A program made the translations under genes and the position numbers. A DNA stretch of 64,000 nt from Anodontia alba (taxonomy: Eukaryota; Mollusca; Bivalvia; Lucinida; Lucinidae), in the NCBI GenBank assembly GCA_964016985.1, contig OZ024828.1, forward strand, positions 26,666,581 to 26,730,580, in the 5' to 3' direction. The notes beneath the pieces were generated by a model. It was not told the origin of the DNA and searched no databases. It worked only from the letters and a program-made list of their open reading frames with translations. Positions 20,441-32,104 of the stretch are shown in pieces. Within the stretch, counting starts at the first letter, position 1. The number at the start of each line of letters is the position of its first letter.

Positions 20441-21245
20441 ATTTGGTGATTATTCTGGGGTGTTTGTTCTTATTTCTCCACAACAATTTATGCTGTGGGG
20501 AGTCATTAGAAGCGCATCGGCGTGGCTTGTGAGTACTCATTAGAAGTACATCGGCGAGGCTCGAGGCTAGTCATTAGAAGAGCATCGGCGAAGCTCGTGA
20601 GTACTCGTTAGAAGCGCATCGGCGAGGCTTGTGGTTAGTCATTAGAAGCGCATCGGCTAGGCTCGCAGGTAGTCATTAGAAGCGCATCGGCGAGGCTCAT
20701 GAGTACTCATTAGAAGCGCATCGGCGAGGCTCGTGGGTACTCATTAGAAGAGCATCGGCGAGGCTCGTGGGTAGTCATTAGAAGCGCATCTGCGAGGCTC
20801 GATAGTAATCATTAGAAGCGCATTGGCGAGGCTTGTGAGTACTCATTGGAAGCGCATCGGCGAGGCTCGTAGGAAGTCATTAGAAGCGTATCGGCGAGGC
20901 TTGTGAGTACTCATTAGAAGCGCATCGGCGAGGCTCGTGGGTAGTCATTAGAAGCGCATCGGCGGGGCTCGTGAGTACTCAGTAGAAGCACATCGGCGAG
21001 GCTCGTGAGTTCTCATTAGAAGCGCATCGGCGACGCTCGTGAGTACGCATTAGAAGTGCATAGGCGAGGCTCGTGGGTAGTCATTAGAAGTGCATCGGTG
21101 AGGCTCGTGAGTACTCATTAGAAGCGCATCGGCGAGGCACGTGAGTTCTCACTAGAAGCGCACCGGCGAGGCTCGTGGGTACACATTAGAAGCACATCGG
21201 CGAGGCGCTTCTAATAAGTACGAAAATTTTCCTAGAATTATCAAC
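20441..21245. mobile_element. Palindromic MITE expanded by an internal minisatellite
   Basis: The left flank (TTATTTCTCCACAACAATTT, then GGGGAGTCATTAGAAGCGC) and the right flank (GCGCTTCTAATAAGTACGAA) are the two arms of the dispersed palindrome whose usual centre is GCGCCTCGCCGAGGCGC. Here the left arm has been copied 21 times before the right arm closes the structure. Confidence 0.75.
20504..21213. repeat. 34-bp minisatellite, 21 units without indels
   Basis: The unit is CATTAGAAGCGCATCGGCGA followed by GGCTCGTGAGTACT. Its first base falls at 20504 and the 21st at 21184, exactly 20 x 34 bp later, so no unit has gained or lost a base. Two spacer variants (GAGTACT and GGGTAGT) partly alternate. 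The array ends about 100 bp before the start codon of the thioesterase first exon at 21314. Confidence 0.95.
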
Positions 21246-21313
21246 TACTCCTTCTTAACAACATTTAAGTCCTACAGCATTCCCGACATTCTATAGAACT
21301 TCTTTTCCGATAG

Positions 21314-21458
21314 ATGTCCGAGATGGCTAAAGAACTACCGGATATTGCGACTATACAGCCGGAAAGACTGATAAAGTACCGAGTTAGTGAGGACAGATTC
21401 TCTGCCGAGGTTCTTCTTCCAGGACTGTGGTACACCGATTTTGACAAGAAAATTGGAG
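21314..21458 (+). CDS. Acyl-ACP thioesterase-like protein, first coding exon
   Basis: ATG at 21314 is directly preceded by an in-frame TAG (21311-21313), which fixes it as the first possible start. The exon encodes 48 residues plus one base (MSEMAKELPDIATIQPER... ending ...YTDFDKKIG) and stops at a GTAAAA donor (21459). This gives phase 1, exactly what all three downstream last exons need: each begins with two bases that complete a Gly codon, followed by KWTL. The content fits the N-terminal edge of a FatA/FatB-type thioesterase. These enzymes release fatty acids by hydrolysing acyl-carrier thioesters and are built from two hotdog folds. No second copy of this exon was found in the window. 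TCTATAG at about 21290-21296 could be an acceptor for a 5'UTR exon. Confidence in the exon is good; that it joins the exons 24-33 kb away is inference from phase, frame and reading sense. Confidence 0.72.
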
Positions 21459-21787
21459 GTAAAAATACCGTAATATAATATTTACTCCCAAGTATTTGGA
21501 CTCACAGGACTGAGCAAACCGTTTTGTCAGAGATTTTTCGAGGCTGCTTGTCCTCTTGATATTCAATGAATTGACCAGCAATAAATGTGTACAAAAAAAT
21601 TCAAAGGGCAGTAAAAGAATCGGTCAACATTTCGGACGATCAAGTATATGAATGGGTCTGTTTTTTCAAAGGTAAGGTATATGAATGTGGTAGGTTTTGA
21701 AATACTGGCTCGCACACCCGTACCACAATTACCCCGCCCCCCCCCCCCCCCAGCCCCAACCCAAGTTACCCCCTCCCCCCCCCTCCC

Positions 21788-21833
<46 letters not shown>

Positions 21834-22609
21834 ATCTGCGCATCAAAACGGTTATTCCTGCTGGCCACTAAAATATATAGTTTCTAAGTACCACCGAATG
21901 TATTGCGTAAACGCTGTGTAGAGTCTCGTCTTACGGGATGCTCAGATGCACACCAGACGACAATACACTGAACTGTTCGCGTTTTTAATATAAGTTAAAG
22001 TTTTCTATAGCTCTCGCATAAAAAAAAAGCACGTGCTCATAACGGTAGCGCGTGCTCGTAATGGTAACTTAGATGACAGCGTGGCGGGGAAACCGTTCTG
22101 GGAGAAACACGAACTTTTACCATGTTGGATTGTAGAGCGTTTTCTTGTCGGAAATGCATATAAAACAGACACATATTAAAAACAGAACTAAATTACCAAA
22201 ACTGTTTCCGCGAATCAAAGCAGTAGATCGAAATGCCAGCAAGTAAAAAACAAGTCCCGGATATTTTTTTCGTAGCGTATATTGATCACAGCTCATGTAA
22301 CGATTTGCGGGAAGCTCAACAGAGGTGGTCATGATCAGAATGTGCGGATATATTTCAGTTACAAGTTTGCGATAGCATATAAGAGAGCTTAAATCAGTTT
22401 TGATTAAAATATGTTTCACTTAAAATCCATAACATTCAATATCACTTTATACAGACAGCAACGATCTTCTTTGGGGTGGGGTACTGAATTTAATTAAAAA
22501 GCAATGTAGAGGAGAGTCATGAAGAAGAAATGGGACTCTTTATTACACGGAAATTTCCACAAGTCTTCTATTGTGTACTTAGTCACGGTCTGACGATCCG
22601 TTGTAACAG
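21459..22609. other. First intron, proximal part
   Basis: Contains C-rich tracts (21737-21786) and a (CA)n run (21790-21829), then unassigned sequence. The minus-strand 100-codon open frame at 22117-22419 has no recognisable domain and no coding-like composition. Confidence 0.5.
21737..21830. repeat. Poly-C tract and (CA)n microsatellite
   Basis: Runs of C interrupted by AGCCCCAACCCAAG, then about 20 CA dinucleotides. These explain the Pro-rich and Thr/His-rich frames here. Confidence 0.95.
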
Positions 22610-25600
22610 TTTATTTTGCCCCCCTCCCACCCCGGGCAGCTTGTCCCCCTGGGGGGCAAGATAGCCCGGCCGGGGTATCTTGCCCTCCGCCCTGGGCAGC
22701 TTGCCCCCACCCCAGAAAACCTGGCAAACTCAATTCAAAATGATATATATTATAACAAATTTATATCACACAATTATCAGAACAGCAGTAATGTATGTTT
22801 TTCATTATTTTTCTCTTTATGGGAGGAGGTTGGGGCTAAAAAACAGTGGCCTAAACATTTTTCTCCCAAACTCAGAAGTCCTTGCAGACACAGTTCAGAA
22901 AGATATTTTATCACTTTTAATAGAATTTCCCATTGAACAGGTCAAGAAGTTTGCTCCCAAGCTCAGAAAATCTTGTAAACAAAGTTAAAGTTCAGAATGT
23001 TATTTATATCATTTTTTTTTAAAAAACAATTTCCCATTTGACAGGCCATTTGAATATTTCTATTATCTAACATAGTCTATCTTTCCATAGGCAGGCTAGG
23101 ATGGGGGTAAGATACCCTGGCCTGGGCAGCTTGCCCCCGCCCCCCCCCCTCCCCCCCAAGCCCCCACCCCTGATAACTTGGCAAGCTCAGATCAGAAAAG
23201 CTATTTTATCATTTACAATTTGAAATTCTAATGCACAGACATTAAAATGGTAGTAGTACCTGCTTTTTCCTATTCTTCACTTAATGGGAAAGTTATTGGG
23301 GCCAAAATACTGTGACCAAAGAAGTTTGCTCCCAAGCTCAAAAAATCTTGTAATCTTGGTAAAGTTCAGAATATTATTTTATCTTTTTTTTAAAACAATT
23401 TCCTATTTAACAGGTCATTTGAATGTTTCTATTATCTAACATAGTCTATCTTCTTCAGGCAGGCTGGGGTGGGGATAAGATACCCTGGCTTGGGCAGCTG
23501 GCCCTCAGGGGTTGAAGATACCCTGGCCTGGGCAGCTTGCCCCCACTCCTGGAAACTTTGCAAACTCCATTCTGAAAAGTTATTAAATCATTTTCAACTT
23601 AAAATTCTAATGCCCAGACGTTAGAATGGTAGTAGTACCTGCTTTTACCTATTTTTTCACTTTATGGGATGGGACTGGGGCCAAAATACTGTGGCCCAAG
23701 AAGTTTGCTCCCAAGCTCAGAAAATCTTGTAAACAAAATTAAAGTTCAGAATGTTATTTATATCTTTTTTTTTAAAAACAATTTCCCATTTAACAGGTCA
23801 TTTGAATATTTCTATTATCTAACATAGCCTATCTTTCCATAGGCAGGCTAGGAAGGGGGGAGGGGGGGGGGCGGGGGTGGTAAGATACCCTGGCCTGGGC
23901 AGCTTGCCCCCACCCCCTGGGAACTTGGCAAACTCAGGTCAGAAAAGCTATTTATTCATTTTTAACTTAAAAGTCTTATGCACAGACATTAGAATGGTAG
24001 TAGTACCTGCTTTTACCTATTTTTTCACTTTACGGGAAGGGTTTGGGGCCAAAATACTGTGGTCCAAGAAGTTTGCTCCCAAACTCAGAAAATCTTGTAA
24101 ACAAAATAAAAGTTCAGAATATTATTTTTATCTTTTTAAAGCAATTTCCCATTTAACAGGTCATTTGAATATTTCTGTTACTTATTATTATCTATCTCTC
24201 TTCAGATAGGGTGTGGTGGGGGTGGGAGTAAGATAACCTGGCCTGGGGGCAAGTTGAAGATAACCTGGCCTGGGAAGCTTGACCCCACCTCTGGAAACTT
24301 GGCAAACTCAGATCAGTAAAGCTATTTAAACATTTACAACTTAAAATTCTAATGCACAGACATTAAAATGGTAGTAGTACCTGCTTTGACCTATTTTTCT
24401 ATGGGATAGATATAGGGGCCAAAATACTTTGGCCTATGAAGTTTGCTCCCAAGCTCAGAAAATCTTGTAAACAAAATTAAAGTTCAGAATGTTATTTATA
24501 TCTTTTTTAAAAACAATTTCCCATTTATCAGGTCATTAGAATATTTCTATTATCTAACATAGTCTATCTTTCCTTAGGCAGGCTGGGGTGGAGGTAAGAT
24601 ACTCTGGCCTGGTCAGCTTACCCCCTTCCACCCCACTGGGGTGAAGATACCCTAGCCTGGGCAGCTTGCCCCCACCCCCGCCCCTGGAAACCTGGCAAAT
24701 TAGAAAGGCTATCTAATCTTTTTAAATTTAAAATTCTAATGCACAGACGTTAGAATGTTAGTAGTATCTGCTTTTACCTATATTTTCACTTTAAGGGATG
24801 GGAATTGGGGCCAAAAAATACTGTGGCTCAAGAAGTTTGCTCCCAAACTCTTTGTAAACAAACTTTTTCTGAATGTTATTGTTATATTTTTTAAAACAAT
24901 TTCCCATTGAACAGGCCATTTGAATACATGTATTTCTATTACTTAATATTATTTATCTTTCTTCAGACAGGCTGTGGTAGGGGGTAAAATACCCTGGCTT
25001 GGGCAGCTTGCGCCCCCCCCCTCCTCCCCAAACACACACACATCTGCCCCCATCCTACCCCTGGAAACTTGGCAACTCAGACCAGAAATGTTATTTAATC
25101 ATTTGCATTTTAAATTTAATACACAGACTTTAGAATGGTAGTAGTACCCGCTTTTACCCACTTTTTAACTTTACGGGAAGGAGATTGCATTACGAAAACA
25201 CGCCTATTCAAATATATAGAAAAAATCGCCTCCTAAAACTTGAAAATTTTCAGATAAAAACCTCCCATATTTTTCATATTTTTGCTCGAAAACATAGATT
25301 GTGGATACTCGTTAGAACAGCCTCGGCGAGGCGGTTCTAACGAGTACCCACAATGTATGTTTAAGAGCAAAATTAAGAAAAATAATGTATACCCCTGTAA
25401 ACCCCAGTTTTACTATATAAAAGTGGGGTTTAAGGGGGTCAAAATTACATAGGCAGGTTTCCGTGATGGGGGCCAAAATACGGTGGCCCAAGAAATTTGC
25501 TCCCAAACTCATGAATATCTTGAAAACAAAATTAAAGTTCAGAGTATTACTTAAATCTTTTTTAAAACAATTTCCCATTGAATAGGTAATTTGTATAATT

Positions 25601-26290
25601 CTATGACTTAATATTATCTCTCTTTCTTCTGACAGAATAGGGTGGGGGTAAGATCCACTGGCCTGGGCAGCTTGCCCCCCCCCCCCCCCGCCCCTCCCCC
25701 CATGTGTGAAGATATCCTGGCCTGGGCAGCTTCCCCCCCCCCCCCCCCCCCCACCACACACTCGCCCCTCAGAAAAGCAAAAAGCAATTCAATCATTTTC
25801 AACTTAAAATTCTAATGCACAGACATTAGAATGGGTAGTAGTTCCTGCTTTTACCTATTTTTTTATATTTTAAGGGAAGGGGGTTGGGGCCAAAATACTG
25901 TGGCCCTAGCGTTTCGCTCATAGCCTCATAAATTTTTGTAAACGAAGTTTCAGATTATTATTTTTTTCTTATTCATTTGAATTTCATATTGAACAGAACA
26001 TTTGAATAATTTCAATATTAACCATTACCTTTTTTTCTTCAGACAGGAAGGGGTGCGGGGTAAGATACCCTGGCCTGGGCAGCTAGCTTGATCCTAGCCC
26101 TGGAAACTATGCAAACTTGGATCAGAAAATAGTTTTAATCATTCTAAGCATAACTTTCAAATGCATGGGCATTAGAACTGTAATAATACCTTTATCTATT
26201 TTTTCTCTTTAAGAGAAGGGGAACTGGGCAAAATTACTCTGGCCCGTGTAGTTTGCTCCCAACCTCAGATAATCTTGCCATTTTGTCTAC
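22610..26290 (+). repeat. Array of ~0.4-kb repeats, 'GGGCAGCTTGCCCC' type, forward block
   Basis: About nine degenerate units. Each contains a GC-rich block (CCTGGCCTGGGCAGCTTGCC), then TAATGCACAGACATTAGAAT, then GGGGCCAAAATACTGTGG, AAGAAGTTTGCTCCCAA, and CATTTGAATATTTCTATTA. The unit length varies with the G/C runs. The open frames inside (22616-22936, 22680-22988, 23877-24209, 25312-25761) follow the repeat and are not genes. The MITE at 25188-25460 is inserted in it. Confidence 0.85.
25188..25460. mobile_element. Palindromic MITE H, copy 1
   Basis: The ends (TTACGAAAACACGCC / GGCAGGTTTCCGTGA) are degenerate inverted repeats. The core (AACATAGATTGTGGATACTC, then GTTAGAACAGCCTCGGCGAG and its mirror) forms a long hairpin. 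Other copies: 28890-29160, 38102-38376 and 47500-47776. Confidence 0.75.
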
Positions 26291-26529
26291 TGAGGGTATT
26301 TTCACACCAGACGATATATGAATATTCAAATGACTGTTCAATAGGAAGTCTATTAAGTGATCAACTATCTTTTTGAATGAAGTCTGTAAAGTTTTCTGGC
26401 ATACATGTAAGCTTCTAAGGCTCTCATTTTCCTTCTATCCAATAAAAGACACATATGTACATAAAAAAAATCAGTTTTGCCATCATTCTGTTATAAGGAT
26501 TTTTATTTAAAAGAAGGAAAAACATACTG

Positions 26530-28125
26530 AATTAAGTTGTGTCAGGTTTTCTTGAGGCGGATGGGTGGAGGCGTGGGGGCGGGGGGCGTGGGGAGTGGGG
26601 GGGTTAAGCTGCCCAGGCCGGTGGGGAGCGGGGTAGGTGGGGGTGGGGGCTGCCCAGGCCACGATATCTTACCCCCGCCCCTTCCTGTTTAAAGAAAAAA
26701 AAACAGTTAATGATCAATATTATGAATGTTGAATGACTGTTCAATAGGAAAGTGTATTAAATAATAAACTATCATTTTAATGGAGTCTGTCAAGTTTTCT
26801 GGCATACATGTAAGCTTCTAAGGCTCTCAGTTTCCTCCTATCCAATAAAAGATGCCTATTCACATAAAAAAAACTCAGTTTTGCCATCTTTATGTTAGAA
26901 GGAATTTTATTTAAAAGAAGAAAAAACATACTGAATTAAGTTGTGTCAGGTTTTCTTGAGGCGGATGGGGGGAAGCTGCCCAGGCCGGTGGGGAGGGGAT
27001 GGGTGGGGTTGGGGCTGCCTAGACCACGGTATCTTACCCCCGCCCCTTCCTGTTTAGAGAAAATACAGTTAATGATCAATATTATGAATGTTCAAATGAC
27101 TGTTTAATAGGAAAGTGTATTAAATAATAAACTATCATTTTAATGGAGTCTGTCAAGTTTTCTGGCATACATGTAAGCTTCTAAGGCTCTCATTTTCCTC
27201 CTATCCAATAAAAGATGCCTATTCACATAAAAAAAATCAGTTTTGCCAAGTTTCTGTTATAAGGATTTTTATTTAAAAGAAGAAAAAAGACTTACTGAAT
27301 TAAGTTTTGTCAGGTTTTCTTGAGGCGTGGGAGAGGGGGACGGGGGGCGGGGGGGGGGGCAAATAGCCCAGGTCAGGTATCTTCACCTCCGGGGGGTGGG
27401 GCGGGGGGCAAGCTTCCCAAGTCACGGTATCTTACCCCCACCCCTTCCTGTTTAGAGTAAAATGGTTAAAGGTCAATTTTATTATTCAAATGACTGTTCA
27501 ATAGGAAAGTCTAGTATTCAGTGATAAAATATCTTTTGGAATGGATTCTACCAGGTTTTCTGGCATAGGTGCTATCTTCTAAGGCCACTATATTCAGGCC
27601 CTCAATTTCCACCTATTGGGTAAAATATGCATATGCACATGAAAATTAGTTTGTCCATGTTTCTGTCGTAAAGAGTTTTATTTAAAAGGAATAAAAATCT
27701 TTCTGAATAAAGTTCTGTCAGCTTTTCTGGGGGTGGGGGGCAAGCTGCTCAGGCCATGGTATCTTACACCCCACCTCACCTCCAGTTATAGAAAAATAGT
27801 TAATGGTCAATATTATGAATGTTCAAATGACTGTTTAATAGGAAAGTCTATTAAGTAGGCCACAATATTCTGGCCCTCAATTTCCTCCTATCATGTAAAA
27901 GATGCATATGCACATAAAAATCACTTTTACCTTATTTCTATTATAAGGATTTTTATTTTAAAAAAAAATCTTTCTACGTTACGTTCTGTCAGGATTTCTG
28001 GGGATGGGGGGCAAGCTGCCCAGGTATGGGTATCTTCAGCCCTGGGCGCAAGCTGCCCAGAGGCAGTTTCATCCCGGGGAGCAGGGCAAGCTGCCCAGGG
28101 TGCAAGATAAACCGGTACACCATCA
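26530..28125 (-). repeat. Array of ~0.35-kb repeats, opposite orientation block
   Basis: About five units containing GGCAAGCTGCCCAGG (the reverse of the forward-block GC box), CGGTATCTTACCCCC, TTCAAATGACTGTTCAATAG, GTCAAGTTTTCTGGCATACA and TCCTATCCAATAAAAGATGC. The GC box and the CAAATGACTGTTCAATAGG part are the reverse complement of the forward units; the rest has diverged. The 22.6-28.1 kb region is therefore a large, imperfect inverted array inside the thioesterase first intron. G-runs lie at 26570-26650 and 27310-27415. Confidence 0.8.
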
Positions 28126-28344
28126 TTGTTATCTGTGATACACCGCAAGCCTTGTTCTGGATTAACGAGATTATGCGTGGATTAGCGAGAGCGGTAAAAC
28201 TCGCGATTGTGAAAAATCGCGGAACAATGCCGGAAACATACGGAGATGACCACCTGTCTGATAGTGATCGCCAATAATCCTCTTCCCTGATAAGGGCGAT
28301 ATGAAATGATGAGATTTCTTGCACATGCGTGTATCTTACGTCAT

Positions 28345-28600
28345 CGGGGCGCCCATCTGATATTGGCTTACAGTTGGGCAAGACTGCTCTCCTTGCAGCA
28401 GGAAAAGATGAGGTGGGGGGGGGGGGGGGGTATTTCTTCTGTTTCTTCACTTTCATTCATTTTCCTTTCTCCCCTGTCACTCTTTTTCTTCTCCTCTACT
28501 ATCTCTTCTATCTTTCCTCTCATTTTCTCTGGGAGACGACACAAAATGAACCACGAGGGTTCACGTGTCGTTAAACCCCAACTCAAGCAATCAATTAGGC
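28345..28600 (+). mobile_element. Pyrimidine-rich SINE-like repeat, copy 2
   Basis: Same head (CAGTTGGGCAAGACTGCTC, CTTGCAGCAG), G-run, CT-rich body and tail (GAGACGACACAAAATGAACC, GTCGTTAAACCCCAACTCA) as at 15190-15425. The open frames at 28306-28611 and 28368-28586 lie on it. Confidence 0.65.
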
Positions 28601-28889
28601 TTTATAATTAAATTTAGAGTGATTCGACGGCGTTTACACATCGATCTAATCCATAAAAATAAAATTCATTTCTTATAATTCCAATTCAGTCATGTTTACG
28701 TTGAAAACATGAGTAAAACTGCTTATTTTAGAAACCTACGCAAAGAAAATAGACCCAAGATTCCTGCTCAGTGATTTGATCGGTATAAAAAAAAGTTTCA
28801 AACCTACCCACGTCCAATTAAACTGCACTGAATTAGTTGAGTTGGAATTATTTAAATGTAAGAACGAGTATGGCAAGGAGTTAGGGTTT

Positions 28890-29160
28890 CTCCAGTATCA
28901 TTACAAAACCATGCCAATTCAAATATATAGAAAATTTCACCTCCGAAACTGAGAATTTTCAGATAAAGAACTGATATTTTTCATATTTCTGCTCAAAATA
29001 TAGATTGTGGGTACTCGTTAGAACCGCCTCGCCGAGGCGGTTCTATCGAGTACCCACAATCTGTGTTCTGAGCAGAAATATGAAAAATAATGTATACCCC
29101 TGAAATCCCAGGTTTTGCTATAAAAACGTGAGGTTTAAGGGTGTCAACTGATATACATGT
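28890..29160. mobile_element. Palindromic MITE H, copy 2
   Basis: A hairpin core AGATTGTGGGTACTCGTTAG / CTATCGAGTACCCACAATCT with centre CCGCCTCGCCGAGGCGG at 29029-29045. Flanks match the copies at 25188, 38102 and 47500. It lies within duplication unit 1. Confidence 0.85.
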
Positions 29161-29329
29161 AAGTGCTACATGTTACCCTGGAAAAATAAGAAACAAAAAT
29201 ATTGACTCTTCTTATCTCGCTACAGGCAAGGAAAGACTTGCCTAAAGGCACTGGTTACGGCTGGTAGATTTTTCCAACCTTTTTAATAAGGGAGATAATT
29301 TTTGTGACTTCCAGTTTGCCATCCTCCAC

Positions 29330-29430
29330 ATCAAGTCCTTTCCGAAAAGGGGTCTAATCTAAAAGGAAGGAATTTGCTCCTGCTGGGAGAAAAAGTAGGG
29401 AGCAAACTCTTTCCTTTTAGAGTAGACTCA
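29330..29430. repeat. Short foldback 'TTTCCTTTTAGAGTAGAC' element
   Basis: Arms: CCGAAAAGGGGTCTAATCTA / TAGAGTAGACTCATTTT, with GGAAGGAATTTGCTCC / GGGAGCAAACTCTTTCC inside. Relatives lie at 48125-48235, 54890-54960 and 61085-61245. Confidence 0.65.
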
Positions 29431-29695
29431 TTTTAACTGCACAATACATTAACCTATAGATAATGTGCTATTCTATTTTGTATTTCACACTTTCCACAGA
29501 AAAAAACGACAGTTCAGTCGTCTTAAAGAGTCTTAATCCAGAAGGTCCCTTAGGCAGTTACCTGTGTGACGTCACTCTTCCCTCTCTTTATCACGTGTCA
29601 GTTTCTTCTTGTGGAACAAAGAAAATAAACAGGATTTTTTTACCGGGTGATAAAACATCTGAATTTCCTTTTTCCCCGGTCTGTTTTCTTAGTTC

Positions 29696-29767
29696 CTGTT
29701 TTTTTTGTTTGTTTTTTTTGTGTTTTTTTTTTTTTTGTTTTTGTTTTTGTTTTTTTTTGTTTTTTTT
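29696..29767. repeat. T-rich low-complexity tract
   Basis: Poly-T with scattered G next to the insertion edge of the family-A element, which suggests a preference for T-runs as target. Confidence 0.9.
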
Positions 29768-32104
29768 AGCTCACCTGAGCTCTGCTCAGGATGAGCTATT
29801 TAGATCACTTTTCGTCTGTCGTCCGTCCGTCCGTCCGTCCGTCCGTGCGTCCGTCCGTCCGTGCGTCCGTCCGTTAACATTTTCAAACGACTTCTCCTCT
29901 GAAACCGCTGAGCCAATTTTGCTCAAATTTCATATGGAGCCTCCTTAGGGTGGGGGAACGAAAAATTGCTAAAATGGTTGCGGTCCGTTGACCAAGATGG
30001 CCGCCACGCCCATATATGGTAAAAACCTTTAAAAATCTTCTCCTCCAGAACCAAGAATGCCTTGGGGCTGAACCTTTGCAGGAATCATCGGGGACGGGAG
30101 GTCTACCAAAATTGCTAAAAGAATTGTCGTACGTTGACGTTTGACCTTTTTACAGCAAGGTCAAGTTTGCTTCCCTATGCATTTGTATGGGAAAAACCTT
30201 CAAAAAATCTTCTTCTCCAAAACCGAGCATGCCTTATGGCTGAATCTTTGCATATATCTTTGGGAACAGGAGAGCTACCAAAATTGCTAAAATAATGGTC
30301 GTACATTGACATTTGACCTTTTTACGGTAAGGTCAATTTTGCTTCCTTATGCATTTGTATGGGAAAAATGTTCAGATTTTCAAACAACTTCTCCTCTGGA
30401 GCCTCTGGGCCAATTTTGCTCAAATTTCATATGGAGCCTCCTTAGGGTGAGGGAACGAAAAATTGCTAAAATGGTCGCGGTCCATTGACCAAGACGGCCG
30501 CCACGCCCATATATGGTAAAAACCTTTAAAAATCTTCTCCTTCAGAACCGAGAAGGCCTTAGGGCTGAACCTTTGCAGGAATTATCGGGGACGGGAGGTC
30601 TACCAACTTTGCTAAAAGAATTGTCGTACGTTGACGTTTGACCTTTTTACGGCAAGGTCAAGTTTGCTTCCCTGTGCATTTGTATGGGAAAAACCTTTAA
30701 AAACCTTCTTCTCCAAAACCGAGCATGCCTTTTGGCTGAATCTTTGCATATATTTACGGGAACAGGAGGGCTACCAAAATTGCTAAAATAATGGTCGTAC
30801 ATTGACATTTGACCTTTTTGCGTTAAGGTCAATTTTGCTTCCTTATGCATTTGTATGGGAAATATGTTCAGAATTTCAAACAACTTCTCCTCTGGAGCCT
30901 CTGGACCTATTTTGCTCAAATTTCATATGGAGCCTCCTTAGGTAGGGGGAACAAAAGATTGCTAAAATGGTCATGGTTCATTGACCAAGATGGCCGCCAT
31001 GCCCGTATATGGTAAAAACCTTTATAAATCTTCTTCTCTAGAACTGAGGATGCTTTGGGGCTGAATGTTTGCATAAATCATCAGGGACAGGGGGTCTACC
31101 AAAGTTGCTAAAATAATGGTCATACATTGACATTTGACCTTTTTACGGCAAAGTCAAGTTGCTTCCTTATGCATTTGCATGGGAAAAAACATTTAAAAAT
31201 CTTATTCTCCAAAACTGAGGATGGCTTGTGGCTGAATCGTTGCATATATCATCTGGAACGGGCGGTCTACCAAAGTTGCTAAAATAATTGTCATACATTG
31301 ACATTTAACCTTTTTACGGCGAGGTCAAGTTTGCTTCTGTATGCATTTGTATGGGCCCCATACATTTGTATGGACAAAATGTTGATAATTTCAAATGGCT
31401 TTTCCTCTGAAGCTTCTGGGCCAGTGTTGCTGAAATTTCATGCGGAGCCTCCGTGGGCAGGAGAATGAAAGATTGCTAAAATGGGTATGGTCCATTGATC
31501 AAAATGGCTGCCATGCCCATATATGGTAAAAACCTTTAAAAAGCTTCTTCTCCATAACCAAATAAGCCCTTGGTCCTAATCTTTGCACAAATTATGGGGG
31601 ACAGGAGATCTACCAAAATTGCTCAAATGATGGTTCTATGTTGACATTTGACCTTTTTGCCTCCAAGGTCAAATTTGCTTCCCTATTTGTGTGGGCCATA
31701 TACATTTATATTGAATGTATCGAAGTGACTTGTAGATCAACAGTAGTTAAAATTGTTCTGATTGGAAATCTAAGATGGCCATCATCTGGTTTATATTTAT
31801 AATATTTCCCTGCCACTGTGCTGTTTACATGTATAAAATCACGATTCTTCAGAAACCACTTAGCCAATTTCCACCAAATTTCACATTGATCCTTCTGTTG
31901 AAATGTGATTGATAGTTTATTCAAATGATCATGCTCCATTGACTGTCAGGCCCCATATATTCTTCTTCAAAACTAAGAACTGTTCAAATGATGATATTTT
32001 CATTAGTTGCGATGATAGGATTGGAAAAATGTTGCATAACATCTGCATGTCTGCAGTGGCTATGTCACTCAGGTGAGCGAATCGTGGCCCGTGGGCCTCT
32101 TGTT
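29768..32104 (+). mobile_element. Helentron-like element, family A, near-complete
   Basis: It begins AGCTCACCTGAGCTCTGCTCAGGATGAGCT (hairpin, two halves), then a (CGTC)n/(CGTG)n run (29812-29875), then ~600-bp tandem units (GAACGAAAAATTGCTAAAAT, GTCGTACATTGACATTTGAC, CAAGATGGCCGCCA). Near the 3' end the first 10 bases return inverted (TCAGGTGAGC, 32069-32078), followed by the hairpin GGCCCGTGGGCC (32086-32097) and TCTTGTT. No Rep/helicase frame is present. The T-rich open frame at 29463-29948 overlaps its 5' end by chance. Confidence 0.82.

Larger units (their letters stand above)
28715..29434 (+). repeat. Duplication unit 1, segment a
   Basis: Matches 47326-48229 of unit 2 base for base over long stretches (TTATTTTAGAAACCTACGCA, AGACTTGCCTAA, CCTTTCCGAAAAGGGGTCTA). 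It includes MITE H copy 2. It stops at ACTCATTTT, where the 13-kb insertion starts, and resumes at 42533. Confidence 0.85.

Noticed and set aside
20504..21213. CRISPR-like regular array of 34-bp repeats
   Set aside because: The units are contiguous with no unique spacers and derive from a MITE arm in a eukaryotic genome; it is a minisatellite.
22117..22419. 100-codon open frame on the minus strand in the first intron
   Set aside because: No motif, no splice context, hydrophobic by AT composition.
25312..25761. 149-codon Gly-rich open frame on the minus strand
   Set aside because: It covers G/C runs of the 0.4-kb repeat array and half of a palindromic MITE; no domain is seen.
27989..28456. 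155-codon open frame on the minus strand
   Set aside because: It crosses from a SINE-like repeat into the repeat array; its two ends belong to unrelated repeats.
29463..29948. 161-codon open frame, Phe-rich middle and Val/Arg/Pro repeats
   Set aside because: It runs through a poly-T tract into the (CGTCCG)n part of a Helentron-like element. It is composition-driven and not a protein.
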